Assembly (NCBI RefSeq): GCF_039645565.1 | Contig: NZ_CP147914.1 | Location: 1,547,573 to 1,611,572, forward strand | Origin: Sulfurimonas sp. HSL1-2 | GTDB lineage: Bacteria; Campylobacterota; Campylobacteria; Campylobacterales; Sulfurimonadaceae | Direction: 5' to 3' | Length of the DNA: 64,000 nucleotides | Shown: piece by piece, positions 16,982 through 27,707 of the stretch | How the letters are laid out: each line of letters starts with the position of its first letter | Numbering within the stretch: the stretch's first letter is position 1 | Notes under the pieces: generated by a model | Told to the model about the DNA's origin: nothing | The model's database searches: none | The model's input: the letters and a program-made list of their open reading frames with translations, nothing else | Translations under genes and position numbers: made by a program

Positions 16982-19030
16982 CTAAGCGGACACGACCCGG
17001 TTACGGCCTGAATGCTTCGCTGCATACATGGCCGTATCGGCCGCTTCGAGCAGTTTGCCCGGACTGTCCGTGCTTTTAGAGAGGCTGGCGACCCCGATGC
17101 TCACCGTCAGGAAAAACTCCCCTTCACCCCCCCTCATATAAGGCTCCGCTGCGATCTCGCTGCACAGACGCTGTGCCAGCTCCATCGCTTCATCATGTGA
17201 GGATTCGGGGAGAATGATCACAAACTCTTCGCCGCCGTAACGGGCAGTAATATCGGTTTTACGCATCGTTTTTTTCAAAATGTCCGCCACCTTGCGCAGC
17301 GCCATATCCCCGACCTGGTGGCCGAACGTATCGTTGATCTTCTTGAAATGATCGATGTCGAGCATAAAAAGCGACAACGGGTGGTTGTAGCGTTCCGCCC
17401 TGACGAGCTCTGCGCTCAGCTGTTTTTCCAGGACGTGGCGGTTGTAAAGCCCGGTCAGGGCATCGTGCCGCGCCGAATATTCCAACGCCCGCTCCATCCG
17501 CCGGTATTCGGTCACGTCACGGACGATCCCCAGCACCCGCTCCTCCTGTCCGATCATGATGGGAGTGGCTGAAATCTCTGCCAAAAAGACGCTGCCGTCT
17601 TTGCGTCGCAGCTGTTTCTCCCGCCGGGACGCCTGGCGTGTCCTGATGATCCCGGGAAACATGTCCGGTTGCTGGCCATGGGGCAGAAGGTCGTACACAT
17701 GCATCCGGCTCAATTCGCTCTTCGAGTACCCGGTAAGTTCCGTATAGGCGTTATTGACCATGACGAAATGCCCACTTCTGTCTACCAGGCTGATCCCGTC
17801 CATGCTCTGTTCCACGACCGCGCTCAGCAGCGCCTCGCGGTCTTTCAAGGTCTGTTCATACCGCTTGCGGTCCGTAATGTCATAGATGGTCCCGATGGAG
17901 CGGACCGGCGTTCCCTTGGTGTCATAAAAGGTCTCACCGCTTTCCAGGACGTATTTAACCCTGCCGTCGCGCAGCAGCAGCCGGTGCTCTATTCTGTAGG
18001 GCGTACGATAACTGACCGAATTCTGGTAGATCCGGTCGACCAATGCCCTGTCATCGGGGTGTATAAAGTGTGAGAACAGCTCATAGGAGACGTCGAAATC
18101 CTCCCGGTCGATTTCGAAAATCCGGTACACTTCATCCGACCAGGTCAGCGCGTTCGTTTCAAGGTTGAGCTCCCAGCTGCCGAAGTGCGCGAGGCTCTGC
18201 GCCTCCTGCAGCTTCCGCTGTGACGCTTCAAGATTCTGCGTGCGTTGTTCCACAAGGTACTCGAGTTCCTGCCGGTCCAGCATATTACGTTTAACGAGAT
18301 AGCGGTAGATAAGAAGGTTGATGAAGATGAAGCCTACAATGACCGCGAACATCAGATATTCGTAAAAAGCGAGATTGCTGTTCAGGGCATAGAAAATCCC
18401 CTCGATCCTTTTGTTGAGCAGGCTCATGAAATCGTCGATGGGGTTCATGATCTTCTGTTTGGCCTCATAATAGGCTTCCGAGTGCAGCAGCGCTATGGCC
18501 CTCTGCTGATCAGGTTCCGTCAGGACGGTGTACTGTCCGTGGGCATCCTTGAATCGCCCTTCCACAGCGTTGATGGCCTCGATCTCCAGATTGACCAGTG
18601 CATTTGAATGGTCTTCCGCCGCTTTCAATCTGGCCTTCTCTTCCGGGGTGAACGGGAGATCCCTGATAATGTCACGCAGGGGTTTCTTCTCCCCCAAAGG
18701 ATGTTTGCGTTCCCTGTCTTCTTTTGACAGATCCCAATACACGTTGGCATACCCCTCCGGCCGGGGGGCTTTGCCGTTGCGGATAGCCAGTGTCGTGAAG
18801 TAGCGCTGTTTGAACTCCGGGTCTTTCGTCACAACGAAGGTGCGCGCAAAATCGGTCAGGTCGTCGGAGCTCTGGCGCAACTCGTCGGCCGTCTCCAACA
18901 TCTGTTTTGCGTCAAGAATCTCCTGCTCCATCTGCATGTGCAGGCTGTCGGCCTTATAGAAGATGACGGTGACAATACCGATCATTACTATTTCACATAA
19001 TATAATAAAAAGATTATTTTTTGTTTTCAT
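16982..19030 (-). CDS. membrane PAS-PAS-GGDEF sensor diguanylate cyclase
   Basis: The 682-residue protein has an N-terminal membrane segment (about 7-26), a periplasmic helical sensor region to about 220, a second membrane segment (about 224-246), a short coiled coil, two PAS domains (about 280-400 and 405-525) and a GGDEF domain (about 530-682) with the intact active motif GGEEF and LDIDHFKKINDTFGH. It should make cyclic-di-GMP in response to an external or redox signal. No EAL domain is present. It lies between nif genes but has a sigma-70 promoter of its own, so a nif role is not implied. Confidence 0.93.
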   Translation of the reverse strand: MKTKNNLFIILCEIVMIGIVTVIFYKADSLHMQMEQEILDAKQMLETADELRQSSDDLTDFARTFVVTKDPEFKQRYFTTLAIRNGKAPRPEGYANVYWDLSKEDRERKHPLGEKKPLRDIIRDLPFTPEEKARLKAAEDHSNALVNLEIEAINAVEGRFKDAHGQYTVLTEPDQQRAIALLHSEAYYEAKQKIMNPIDDFMSLLNKRIEGIFYALNSNLAFYEYLMFAVIVGFIFINLLIYRYLVKRNMLDRQELEYLVEQRTQNLEASQRKLQEAQSLAHFGSWELNLETNALTWSDEVYRIFEIDREDFDVSYELFSHFIHPDDRALVDRIYQNSVSYRTPYRIEHRLLLRDGRVKYVLESGETFYDTKGTPVRSIGTIYDITDRKRYEQTLKDREALLSAVVEQSMDGISLVDRSGHFVMVNNAYTELTGYSKSELSRMHVYDLLPHGQQPDMFPGIIRTRQASRREKQLRRKDGSVFLAEISATPIMIGQEERVLGIVRDVTEYRRMERALEYSARHDALTGLYNRHVLEKQLSAELVRAERYNHPLSLFMLDIDHFKKINDTFGHQVGDMALRKVADILKKTMRKTDITARYGGEEFVIILPESSHDEAMELAQRLCSEIAAEPYMRGGEGEFFLTVSIGVASLSKSTDSPGKLLEAADTAMYAAKHSGRNRVVSA

Positions 19031-19039
19031 TCTATATTT

Positions 19040-19068
19040 ATTATAGCAAAGTGTACAGCCGGCCGCAA
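19040..19068 (-). promoter_or_regulatory. sigma-70-type promoter of the GGDEF gene
   Basis: On the minus strand TTGCGG (-35) and TATAAT (-10) are 17 bases apart, 10 bases before the ATG; translation would begin close to the start of the transcript. Confidence 0.55.
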
Positions 19069-19072
19069 CCAG

Positions 19073-19088
19073 ACCGGTTTAAACCGGT
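19073..19088. other. 16-bp perfect palindrome
   Basis: ACCGGTTTAAACCGGT is fully self-complementary and lies next to the -35 region of the GGDEF gene and 53 bases upstream of the nifS promoter. It looks like an operator for a dimeric repressor. Confidence 0.5.
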
Positions 19089-19093
19089 GGTGA

Positions 19094-20380
<1,287 letters not shown>

Positions 20381-20385
20381 ACCCG

Positions 20386-20589
20386 ATGCGTTACCTCATA
20401 AACGTCCGCGTCGACGGTACGAAAAAACGCACCTACCCCGTCGATGCAAAGGACGAGACACAGGCCAAAGAGCGCCTGCTGCTCCGCCTTCCGCCGCACC
20501 AGCGCGAAACGCTTATTGTCGACGAGATCAAGATCGACCCCGCCTCGCTGGTGAATGCCGATCCCTACGGCATCTTCGGCGAAGAGTGA
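20386..20589 (+). CDS. small protein downstream of nifS (67 aa)
   Basis: The ATG lies 5 bases after the nifS stop, so the two are almost surely cotranscribed. The 67-residue protein (MRYLINVRVDGTKKRTYPVDAKDE) is a small alpha/beta protein with no Cys. I do not recognise the family. Its reading frame is supported by tight spacing and by charged, codon-biased sequence. It may be a nif-regulon accessory protein. Confidence 0.75.
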   Translation: MRYLINVRVDGTKKRTYPVDAKDETQAKERLLLRLPPHQRETLIVDEIKIDPASLVNADPYGIFGEE

Positions 20590-20602
20590 TCATTCACTCT
20601 TC
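20581..20602. terminator. bidirectional hairpin built over two convergent stop codons
   Basis: GAAGAGTGA-TCAT-TCACTCTTC is a perfect 9-bp stem with a 4-base loop that includes the stops of both converging genes. No T-run follows, so it may act on RNA ends rather than as a classical terminator. Confidence 0.55.
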
Positions 20603-20880
20603 AGCATCGCCTTGCGCTGCGGCGTATAGGCCCACCAGACTCTTGCCTCGCCCCCGTTCATAAAATCCGTAATCGACATAAAGACATCCAGTACACAGGG
20701 GTCCTGTTTCATCCCCGTCAGTTCGCACAAAATACCGTACAGTTCCAGCGGATCCTGGCCGCTCAGCTCCTCGGGGTGGTTGATCCCGATACGGCGCAGA
20801 TCGGCAGCCAGCGCAGGACCGATATTGGGCAGATCGGTCAATGTTTTCGTCGTTTCGCGTTTGACTTTATCGGGGTGCAT
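20590..20880 (-). CDS. helix-hairpin-helix (Cdd1/pathogenicity-locus) family protein
   Basis: The 96-residue protein has the TLTDLPNIGPALAADLRRIGI helix-hairpin-helix segment, then DPLELYGILCELTGMKQDPCVLDVF and a C-terminal WWAYTPQRK. This pattern matches the small Cdd1 family (PF11731), thought to be DNA-binding but of unknown function. It is convergent with the gene after nifS, with no bases between the stops. There is no sign of nif control. Confidence 0.85.
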   Translation of the reverse strand: MHPDKVKRETTKTLTDLPNIGPALAADLRRIGINHPEELSGQDPLELYGILCELTGMKQDPCVLDVFMSITDFMNGGEARVWWAYTPQRKAMLKSE

Positions 20881-20901
20881 GGGCGTTCTCCTCTCTGCCG
20901 G

Positions 20902-21345
20902 TCACGGGGCGGCTCGGAACATCATGGTTCCGCCCTCACCGGACAGTTCAAGATAAAGGTTCCCCTCTTCCAGGCGAAAAGAGTGAACCCGCATAAGGTC
21001 ACGTACGAAGCGTCTGTCCTGGGAATCCGGGCCGCATGCCATTTTTGTCGCGAACAGCCGCCCGAGTCTCAGCGTGTCATCCTCGATCGTATAGGAACCG
21101 CCGCCTCTATTGCAGTCAAGTCGGGCCTGTACTCCCCCCACTGCGTCAAAACGGACCGTGTAGCGCTCCGGCACCGCCGAAACGAGTCTGCCGGATATTG
21201 TCTCGGTCGCGATCCACTCCCAGGTCCTGCCTGTGAACAGTCCCCCATCATCGTTGGCATTACGCTTTTTGGTATCGTGATACTGTGAACAGGCCGTCAG
21301 AAAGAACAGTAAAAATACGGAGAGAATACGGCGCAGCATTTTCAT
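20902..21345 (-). CDS. META-domain lipoprotein
   Basis: The start at 21345 gives a lipoprotein signal (MKMLRRILSVFLLFFLTAC) with the lipobox LTAC and Cys at about 19. The mature part is a META/HslJ-type domain (TGRTWEWIATETISGR, YTVRFDAVGGVQARLDCNRGGGSYTIEDDTLRLGRLFATKMAC), with two Cys that may form a disulfide. It is predicted to be membrane-anchored in the periplasm. HslJ-like proteins are stress-related; the function is not known. It is 21 bases upstream of the Cdd1-like gene. Confidence 0.85.
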   Translation of the reverse strand: MKMLRRILSVFLLFFLTACSQYHDTKKRNANDDGGLFTGRTWEWIATETISGRLVSAVPERYTVRFDAVGGVQARLDCNRGGGSYTIEDDTLRLGRLFATKMACGPDSQDRRFVRDLMRVHSFRLEEGNLYLELSGEGGTMMFRAAP

Positions 21346-21528
21346 CACTTGAATTGACACTCTAGTGACAGCGTAGCACACTTTATTTAATATATACCAT
21401 TATTTGTTGATTACGGACGACAGATAAACATCACAAGAATGGATCATAATGCTCATAACTTCTGTCCGTCCGACCCGTTTTGTACGAGATGACCCTCAGC
21501 GGTGCGATACTGACTTTTTTGAAATCCA

Positions 21529-21544
21529 TAGAACGCATATTGCA
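21529..21544 (+). promoter_or_regulatory. sigma-54 promoter of the 187 aa gene
   Basis: TAGAAC-GCATA-TTGCA: exact spacing, perfect -12, and GAACGCAT shared with the nifH and 11992 promoters. Predicted start near 21555, 27 bases before the ATG at 21582. Confidence 0.7.
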
Positions 21545-21581
21545 ATCCGCTTGCAATATCACAACATAAGGATGACACTCT

Positions 21582-22145
21582 ATGTCAACAGTACAGGACT
21601 TCATTTTCGGGAACAACCTGCAGTGGCAGGCCTCTTTCAGCGAGAAAACAGACAAATACGCCTACGGCTACCGCGGCAGCCTCGTCATCACCCCGGGCAA
21701 GGTGCTCTCTGCCGACAAACAGCTCCCGCCGAAGGCCACGGCGACACAGGTTATCCTCGTCAGCAACAGCGACAAAATCGACTTCATCGCCTGCGAACTC
21801 GAAACCCTCGATTTTTTCGAACCGTTCGTCGAACAGTACAAAGAGGTCCTCTCCACCGACGGTCTCTATCTCCTCTTCGTCACCGACCTCGATGCCGACG
21901 GCAAGTTCGAGTATGAGGGTTTCACGTTCTACGCCTTCTCCCTCGATGAAAGCTCTGTCTGGAACGAACTGCTCGACTACGCAGACCTCTCCAAAGGCGA
22001 CCTGAAAAAACTCGATGCCGGCGAAAAGATCGATACGGTCTACGACGAGATCAAAGCGACGACGCTACGTATTTCCGACAAAAGCTATGACGATATCAAA
22101 GCCGCCCAGAGCAGCGAAGGCAAAGTCCTCTTCGGCGCCGTCTGA
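21582..22145 (+). CDS. uncharacterised protein with nif-type promoter (187 aa)
   Basis: A 187-residue acidic soluble protein with a single Cys (FIACELETLDFF). The N-terminal half looks like a beta-rich domain (QWQASFSEKTDKYAYGYRGSLVITPG), the C-terminal half like helices (DLSKGDLKKLDAGEKIDTVYDEIKATTLRI). No membrane span. I do not recognise a family. It is a single gene, flanked by unrelated genes, but its promoter has the same form as the nif promoters, so it is a candidate member of the nif regulon. Confidence 0.8.
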   Translation: MSTVQDFIFGNNLQWQASFSEKTDKYAYGYRGSLVITPGKVLSADKQLPPKATATQVILVSNSDKIDFIACELETLDFFEPFVEQYKEVLSTDGLYLLFVTDLDADGKFEYEGFTFYAFSLDESSVWNELLDYADLSKGDLKKLDAGEKIDTVYDEIKATTLRISDKSYDDIKAAQSSEGKVLFGAV

Positions 22146-22304
22146 TCCTGCCCCGCTGCCCTTTCCCGGGCGGCCCCACCGTACACTCCCACCGTTTTTC
22201 TGTTACAATGCATCCGATACGACAACCATAATGTGCCCCAGGCGTAACACCCCCCGTACAGGCGTACGGAGCTGCAGCGCAAATGCGATGCGTCAGGAAG
22301 AACA

Positions 22305-24989
22305 ATGGGCAGTGCTGGACCCCTGAACGGCAAATCCCTCGTCGAAGCCTTCATAGCGTTTCATAGTGGAGCCGAAGGGCTGCAGAACGCCGATGTCCCC
22401 CTGCGCCAGAAGCGGTATGGGAAAAACAGCATCACCTTTCACCGCAGCCGCTCCGCCGTCTGGATGTTTCTCGCCGAGTTTGCACGCTTTTTCCCCCTTC
22501 TGCTCCTCGCAGCGGCCGGCCTCGCCCTCTTTGCGCATACGCTGAGCCCCGAGGAGGGGTACGGTCTCATCGCCGCCGCGCTGGCGGGCGTCGTGCTGCT
22601 CAATGCCGTCGTCTCCTTTGTCCAGAACTACAAGGTCGAAAAACTGATGATTTCCTTCCTCGACTACATCCCGAAACAGGTGGCGCTGCTGCGCGGCGGG
22701 GAAAAGGTCGTTGCCGACGCCGAGGAGGTCGTCCCCGGCGATATCCTCTTCGTGCAGGAGGGGGACAAAGTCTCCGCCGACGGCATCATCGTCGAGGGGA
22801 CGCTGCTGCTGGACGAATCCATCCTTACCGGCGAATCCGTTCCCGTTGAAAAACGCGGGCCCGACACGATCATCAGTGACTCCAGCGCCGTCTTTTCGGG
22901 AGCGACGGTGATCACGGGGGCGGCGAAGATCCTCGTCACCGGTACGGGCCGCTCCACCGGTATCGGGGCCATCTCACAGCTTTCACAGGCAGTCAAACAG
23001 GACCTCACCCCCATGCAGAAGGAGCTGCGCGATTTCGTGCGAAAGATCACCTGGCTGGCCCTGGGCATCGGCACCCTCTTTTTCGGCATAGGCTTCCTGA
23101 TCGGCAACCCGTTCTGGACCAATCTCATTTTTGCCATCGGGATCATCGTCGCCAACGTCCCCGAAGGGCTTCTGCCCACCGTCACACTCGCCCTGACGCA
23201 GTCATCGGTACGCATGGGACGGCGCAACGCCGTCGTCAAGCAGGTCCTCTCGGTGGAGACCCTCGGGAGCACGACCGTCATCTGCACCGACAAAACCGGA
23301 ACCCTGACCCAAAACCGCCTTGCCCTCGATCGGCTCTACCTCGACTTCACGGAGCTTGAAGCCGACGACACGGAGCCGTTGTCGCGCAACCCCGCCGGCC
23401 GGACCGCCCTCGAGATCATGGGCCTGTGCAACGATGCCATCGCCACCTCGGAAAACGGCGGGCACACCCTCTTGAAGGGGGATCCCACCGATGTCGCCAT
23501 GGGGAATTTCGTCGAACAGCACAGCGGCTACGACGCGCTCCGCAGCCATTTTGAACTCCGGGAGAGCCTCCCCTTCGACGCGGAACAAAAGTATATGGCC
23601 GCAACCTACCAAACCGGCGGCGGCGTGCTCTACATGACGGTCAAAGGGGCGCCGGAAGTCGTTATCGGGCTTTGTACGCAGGTGCATGCGGAGGGGCTCG
23701 TACGCGAGCTGCGCGGCGAAGAGCGCGAAACGCTGCTGCAGCGCGCCGAGAGCTACGCGGCCGACGGTCTGAGGGTCCTCGCCCTCGCCTACCGCGTTAC
23801 CGACACGACGGATACGGCAGCAGAGCAGCTCGTCTTTGTCGGTCTGGTCGCCATGACCGATCCGCCCCGTCCCGAAGTCCCCTCGGCGGTGTCGGCGTGT
23901 AAAAGTGCCGGTATCCGCATCATCGTCATCAGCGGGGACAAGTCCGAAACCGTCAGCTATATCGCGCGCAGGCTCGGTATCGTCACCGCCCCGCGCGTCA
24001 TCACCGGCGAGGAGCTTTCGACGATGCAGAGCAGCGCACTGTGCGATGCGCTGGCCGGAGGCGAGGTCGTTTTCGCCCGCACCGCCCCCGAACAGAAACT
24101 GATGATCGTCGAGGCCCTCAAGCAGATGGACGAAGTCGTCGCCGTCACCGGTGACGGCGTCAACGACGCCCCGGCGCTCAAGCGGGCCGATATCGGCGTT
24201 TCCATGGGGCTGCGCGGAACCGATGTCGCCAAGGAGGCCTCCGACATCATCCTGCTCGATGACAATTTCGCCACCATCATCCATGCCATCGAGGAGGGAC
24301 GGGCCGTCTACGATAACATCAAAAAATTCATCACCTATATCCTCACGAGCAACGTCCCCGAGATCCTGCCCTTCATCGCCTACGTTCTGCTGCCCATTCC
24401 CCTGCCCATCACGGTCGTCCAGATCCTCTCCATCGACCTCGTCACCGATATGCTTCCCGCCATCGGGCTGGGCAACGAAAAACCGGAGTCCGACATCATG
24501 CACCGCCCCCCGCGCCGTCGGGACGAACGGCTCGTAAGCCTCCGGACGTTCCTTCGCAGTTACGGGGTGATCGGCATGGCCGAAGCCCTGCTGGCATTCG
24601 GCGTCTTTTTCGCCGTGCTCTACGGAGGCGGCTGGCAGTGGGGCGGCGAACTCGCCACCGATGCCTCGCTCTACCGACAGGCGGCCGTCGCCTTTCTGGC
24701 GACGATCATCTTCGGCCAGATGGGCAATGTCATGGCCTGCCGCACGAACCGCCAGAGCGCGCTGCGTTCCCTCGCTGTCCCCAACCGCTGGATCGCCCTG
24801 GGACTCGTCGTCGAAGGGCTCTTTATCGCGGGCGTTATCTACCTGCCGCCGTTAGGCAACTTCTTTACGGCCGCACCCTTCCCCGCCGAAGTCTGGGCAC
24901 TGATCTTCACCGCACCCTTCATTATATTCGGCATCGAGGAGCTCCGGAAATATTTTGTTCGAAGAGGGGTCGGATTTCTTGCCGCATGA
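22305..24989 (+). CDS. P2-type cation-transporting ATPase (Na+,K+-ATPase-like)
   Basis: The 894-residue P-type ATPase has the phosphorylation motif CTDKTGTLTQN, the TGES actuator loop, the hinge TGDGVNDAPALK, and about ten membrane spans. The M4 motif NVPEGLLPTVTLALT and the M5-M6 stretch (NVPEILPFIAYVLLP; then ILSIDLVTDMLPAIGLGNE) follow the animal Na+,K+-/H+,K+-ATPase pattern (P2C) more than the SERCA pattern. Likely an exporter of Na+ or K+-exchanging pump; the ion is not proven. Single gene with its own upstream region; no nif signal seen. Confidence 0.9.
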   Translation: MGSAGPLNGKSLVEAFIAFHSGAEGLQNADVPLRQKRYGKNSITFHRSRSAVWMFLAEFARFFPLLLLAAAGLALFAHTLSPEEGYGLIAAALAGVVLLNAVVSFVQNYKVEKLMISFLDYIPKQVALLRGGEKVVADAEEVVPGDILFVQEGDKVSADGIIVEGTLLLDESILTGESVPVEKRGPDTIISDSSAVFSGATVITGAAKILVTGTGRSTGIGAISQLSQAVKQDLTPMQKELRDFVRKITWLALGIGTLFFGIGFLIGNPFWTNLIFAIGIIVANVPEGLLPTVTLALTQSSVRMGRRNAVVKQVLSVETLGSTTVICTDKTGTLTQNRLALDRLYLDFTELEADDTEPLSRNPAGRTALEIMGLCNDAIATSENGGHTLLKGDPTDVAMGNFVEQHSGYDALRSHFELRESLPFDAEQKYMAATYQTGGGVLYMTVKGAPEVVIGLCTQVHAEGLVRELRGEERETLLQRAESYAADGLRVLALAYRVTDTTDTAAEQLVFVGLVAMTDPPRPEVPSAVSACKSAGIRIIVISGDKSETVSYIARRLGIVTAPRVITGEELSTMQSSALCDALAGGEVVFARTAPEQKLMIVEALKQMDEVVAVTGDGVNDAPALKRADIGVSMGLRGTDVAKEASDIILLDDNFATIIHAIEEGRAVYDNIKKFITYILTSNVPEILPFIAYVLLPIPLPITVVQILSIDLVTDMLPAIGLGNEKPESDIMHRPPRRRDERLVSLRTFLRSYGVIGMAEALLAFGVFFAVLYGGGWQWGGELATDASLYRQAAVAFLATIIFGQMGNVMACRTNRQSALRSLAVPNRWIALGLVVEGLFIAGVIYLPPLGNFFTAAPFPAEVWALIFTAPFIIFGIEELRKYFVRRGVGFLAA

Positions 24990-25004
24990 GCCCGGCAGAG
25001 GGCC

Positions 25005-25772
25005 TCAGCCGTTGCGGCTCAGGACGTAGGGGTTGCGCTGCGCCGTCGGCATGATCAGCACGTCCTGGATATTGACATGCGACGGTGCCTGCAGAATGTA
25101 TAGTGCCAGATCGGCGATATCGTCGGCATACAGCGGCTCGTACCCCTCGTAGACCGCGTCGGCCTGAGCCTTGTCACCCGAAAAACGGGTCGTCGAGAAG
25201 TTCGTCTCCACCGCTCCCGGTGCGATGTTGCCGACCCGTACGGCCGTCCCCGTCAGGTCTATATTCATCGCCTCCGTCAAGGCATGGACGGCCGATTTTG
25301 TCGCACAGTAGACATTACCGCCCGGATAGGTCATCTTCCCGGCGATGGAGCCTATGTTGAGGATATGGCCGCAATTGCGCGAACGCATCTGCGGGATGAC
25401 GGCCCGGCTGACATAGAGCAGACCCTTGATATTTGCATCGATCATCTCTTCCCACTGGTCTACACTGCCTGCATCGATGGGAGAAAGTCCCAGCGCCAGG
25501 CCGGCATTGTTGACCAGAATATCGATAACGGTCTCCTCCAACAAAGCGCGCATTGCAGCCTCGGCTGCCTGCCGGTTGCGGACATCGAAAGACAAGGTAT
25601 CAATCACGACGCCGTATTCCGACAGTGCCGACTTGAGCGTCTCCAGCTTTGCCGGATCGCGCCCGTGCAGAACCAGGTCCGCCCCCGCTTCGGCCAGCCG
25701 GCGTGCGCACGCTTCGCCTATGCCCGACGTCGCCCCGCTGACAAAGGCACGTTTTCCTGCTAATGATTTCAC
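25005..25772 (-). CDS. SDR-family oxidoreductase (YdfG-like)
   Basis: The 255-residue short-chain dehydrogenase has the nucleotide-binding GATSGIGEA at about 13-21, LVNNAGLAL, the catalytic Ser in NIGSIAGK and the YCATK active-site motif. The VETNFS/SxxRFSGD region matches NADP-dependent serine/3-hydroxy acid dehydrogenases such as YdfG. It is convergent with the P-type ATPase, stop codons about 15 bases apart. The exact substrate cannot be inferred. Confidence 0.92.
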   Translation of the reverse strand: MKSLAGKRAFVSGATSGIGEACARRLAEAGADLVLHGRDPAKLETLKSALSEYGVVIDTLSFDVRNRQAAEAAMRALLEETVIDILVNNAGLALGLSPIDAGSVDQWEEMIDANIKGLLYVSRAVIPQMRSRNCGHILNIGSIAGKMTYPGGNVYCATKSAVHALTEAMNIDLTGTAVRVGNIAPGAVETNFSTTRFSGDKAQADAVYEGYEPLYADDIADLALYILQAPSHVNIQDVLIMPTAQRNPYVLSRNG

Positions 25773-25897
25773 AACTGACCCCCAAAATAGAATGGAGACA
25801 ATCTATCGGTTTTACGGTGAAAAGGGGCTAAAAAAGAGGAGGTATTTTTGAAAGTGTGGTGGAGAAAAAGAGGCGGGAGAGCCCGCCCATGGAAGGC

Positions 25898-26302
<405 letters not shown>

Positions 26303-27613
26303 TTAGAGGTTGAATCCGCGTTCGCCGTGGATGGACTCATCCAGACCCATTGTTTCTGTCTCTTCGTCAACGCGTGCACCGCCGGTGATCGCAGAGGAGA
26401 TCAGGTAAACAATAACCGTACCGACCAGGGTCCACAGACCGACGATCAGGACAGACTCGAACTGGACGAAGAGCTGACCCATACGGTCGCCGCTTGCTTT
26501 GAGCGGACCGTCCCAGAGGAGGTCCTGATCGTTCAGCGCGAAGATACCCGTAGCAATCGCACCCCACAGACCGGCGAGGAAGTGGATACCGAATGCATCG
26601 AGGCTGTCGTCGTAGCCCAGTTTCTTTTTCAGGATCGCGACACCGAAGAAGCCGATGAGCGCACCGACGATACCGACGATGAAGGCACCGCCGACACCGA
26701 CGAAGCCGGCGGCCGGAGTGATCGCGACGAGACCGGCAACGATACCGGAAGCAACACCGAGCAGGGTCGGTTTCTTGAACATGAACCATTCAACCAGCAT
26801 CCAGGTGACACCCGCAGCTGCCGTAGCGATGGTTGTTGTCAGAACCGCAAGACCTGCAACCGCGTTCGCACCGAATGCGGAACCGCCGTTGAAGCCGTAC
26901 CAGCCGAACCACAGCAGGGCTGCACCGGCAGCAGTCAGAATGATGCTGACCGGTTTCATCGCTGTTTTCGGGTAGCCTGCACGTTTACCGAGCATGATCG
27001 CCAGGACCAGACCGGCCAGACCGCCGTTCATGTGGACAACCGTACCGCCGGCGAAGTCAAGTGCACCTTCGTCGAAGAGGTAGGCACCGTCGCCGCCCCA
27101 TACCATGTGGGTAATCGGTGCGTAAACCACCAGACCCCAGAGGACAACGAAGATCATCCATGTGGAGAACTTCATACGCTCGATCGCGGAACCGGATGCG
27201 ATGGCAACGGTGATCGCTGCGAACGTACCCTGGAAGGCGATGAAGACGAAGGTCGGGTAGCTGCCGGACAGGTCAGACCAGTTGATACCGGAAAGGAAGA
27301 CGTTGCCGAAGCCGCCGAACACGTTCTGCAGTGCTGCGCTCTCGCTCGCACCGAAGGCGATGGAGTAGCCTGCAATGACCCAGACCACGAAGGCAACGAC
27401 AAAGGCACCCATGACCATTGCATAGGTATTCAGTACGTTCTTTGTACGTGTCATCCCGGCATAAAACAGTGCCAGGCCTGCCGGCGTCATCAGCAGTACG
27501 AATGCGGTTGACACCATCATCCAGGCCGTATCACCTGTATCGAGCGTTGGAGCATCCTCTGCCAGCGCAAGCGTCGGCAGAAGCATCATCATGGACAAAA
27601 GCCACTTCTTCAT
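26303..27613 (-). CDS. amtB: ammonium transporter AmtB
   Basis: The 436-residue trimeric ammonium channel begins with a cleavable signal peptide (LLPTLALAEDAP) and has 11 membrane spans. Typical motifs are MVSTAFVLLMTPAGLALFYAG, the substrate-twin-His regions (FAGGTVVHMNGGLAGL, and IHFLAGLWGAIATG), and the C-terminal tail that meets GlnK (DESIHGERGFNL). It recovers ammonium and is regulated by PII. No sigma-54 site was found in the 94-base upstream gap. Confidence 0.96.
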   Translation of the reverse strand: MKKWLLSMMMLLPTLALAEDAPTLDTGDTAWMMVSTAFVLLMTPAGLALFYAGMTRTKNVLNTYAMVMGAFVVAFVVWVIAGYSIAFGASESAALQNVFGGFGNVFLSGINWSDLSGSYPTFVFIAFQGTFAAITVAIASGSAIERMKFSTWMIFVVLWGLVVYAPITHMVWGGDGAYLFDEGALDFAGGTVVHMNGGLAGLVLAIMLGKRAGYPKTAMKPVSIILTAAGAALLWFGWYGFNGGSAFGANAVAGLAVLTTTIATAAAGVTWMLVEWFMFKKPTLLGVASGIVAGLVAITPAAGFVGVGGAFIVGIVGALIGFFGVAILKKKLGYDDSLDAFGIHFLAGLWGAIATGIFALNDQDLLWDGPLKASGDRMGQLFVQFESVLIVGLWTLVGTVIVYLISSAITGGARVDEETETMGLDESIHGERGFNL

Positions 27614-27707
27614 TGGTTAATCCTTTTTTCGCAGCCTTGACTGCGGAAGTTTCATGAAAATAGTATACAATTTTGTCGGCTTTTTACTCGATAGTGGTGG
27701 TTATTTT

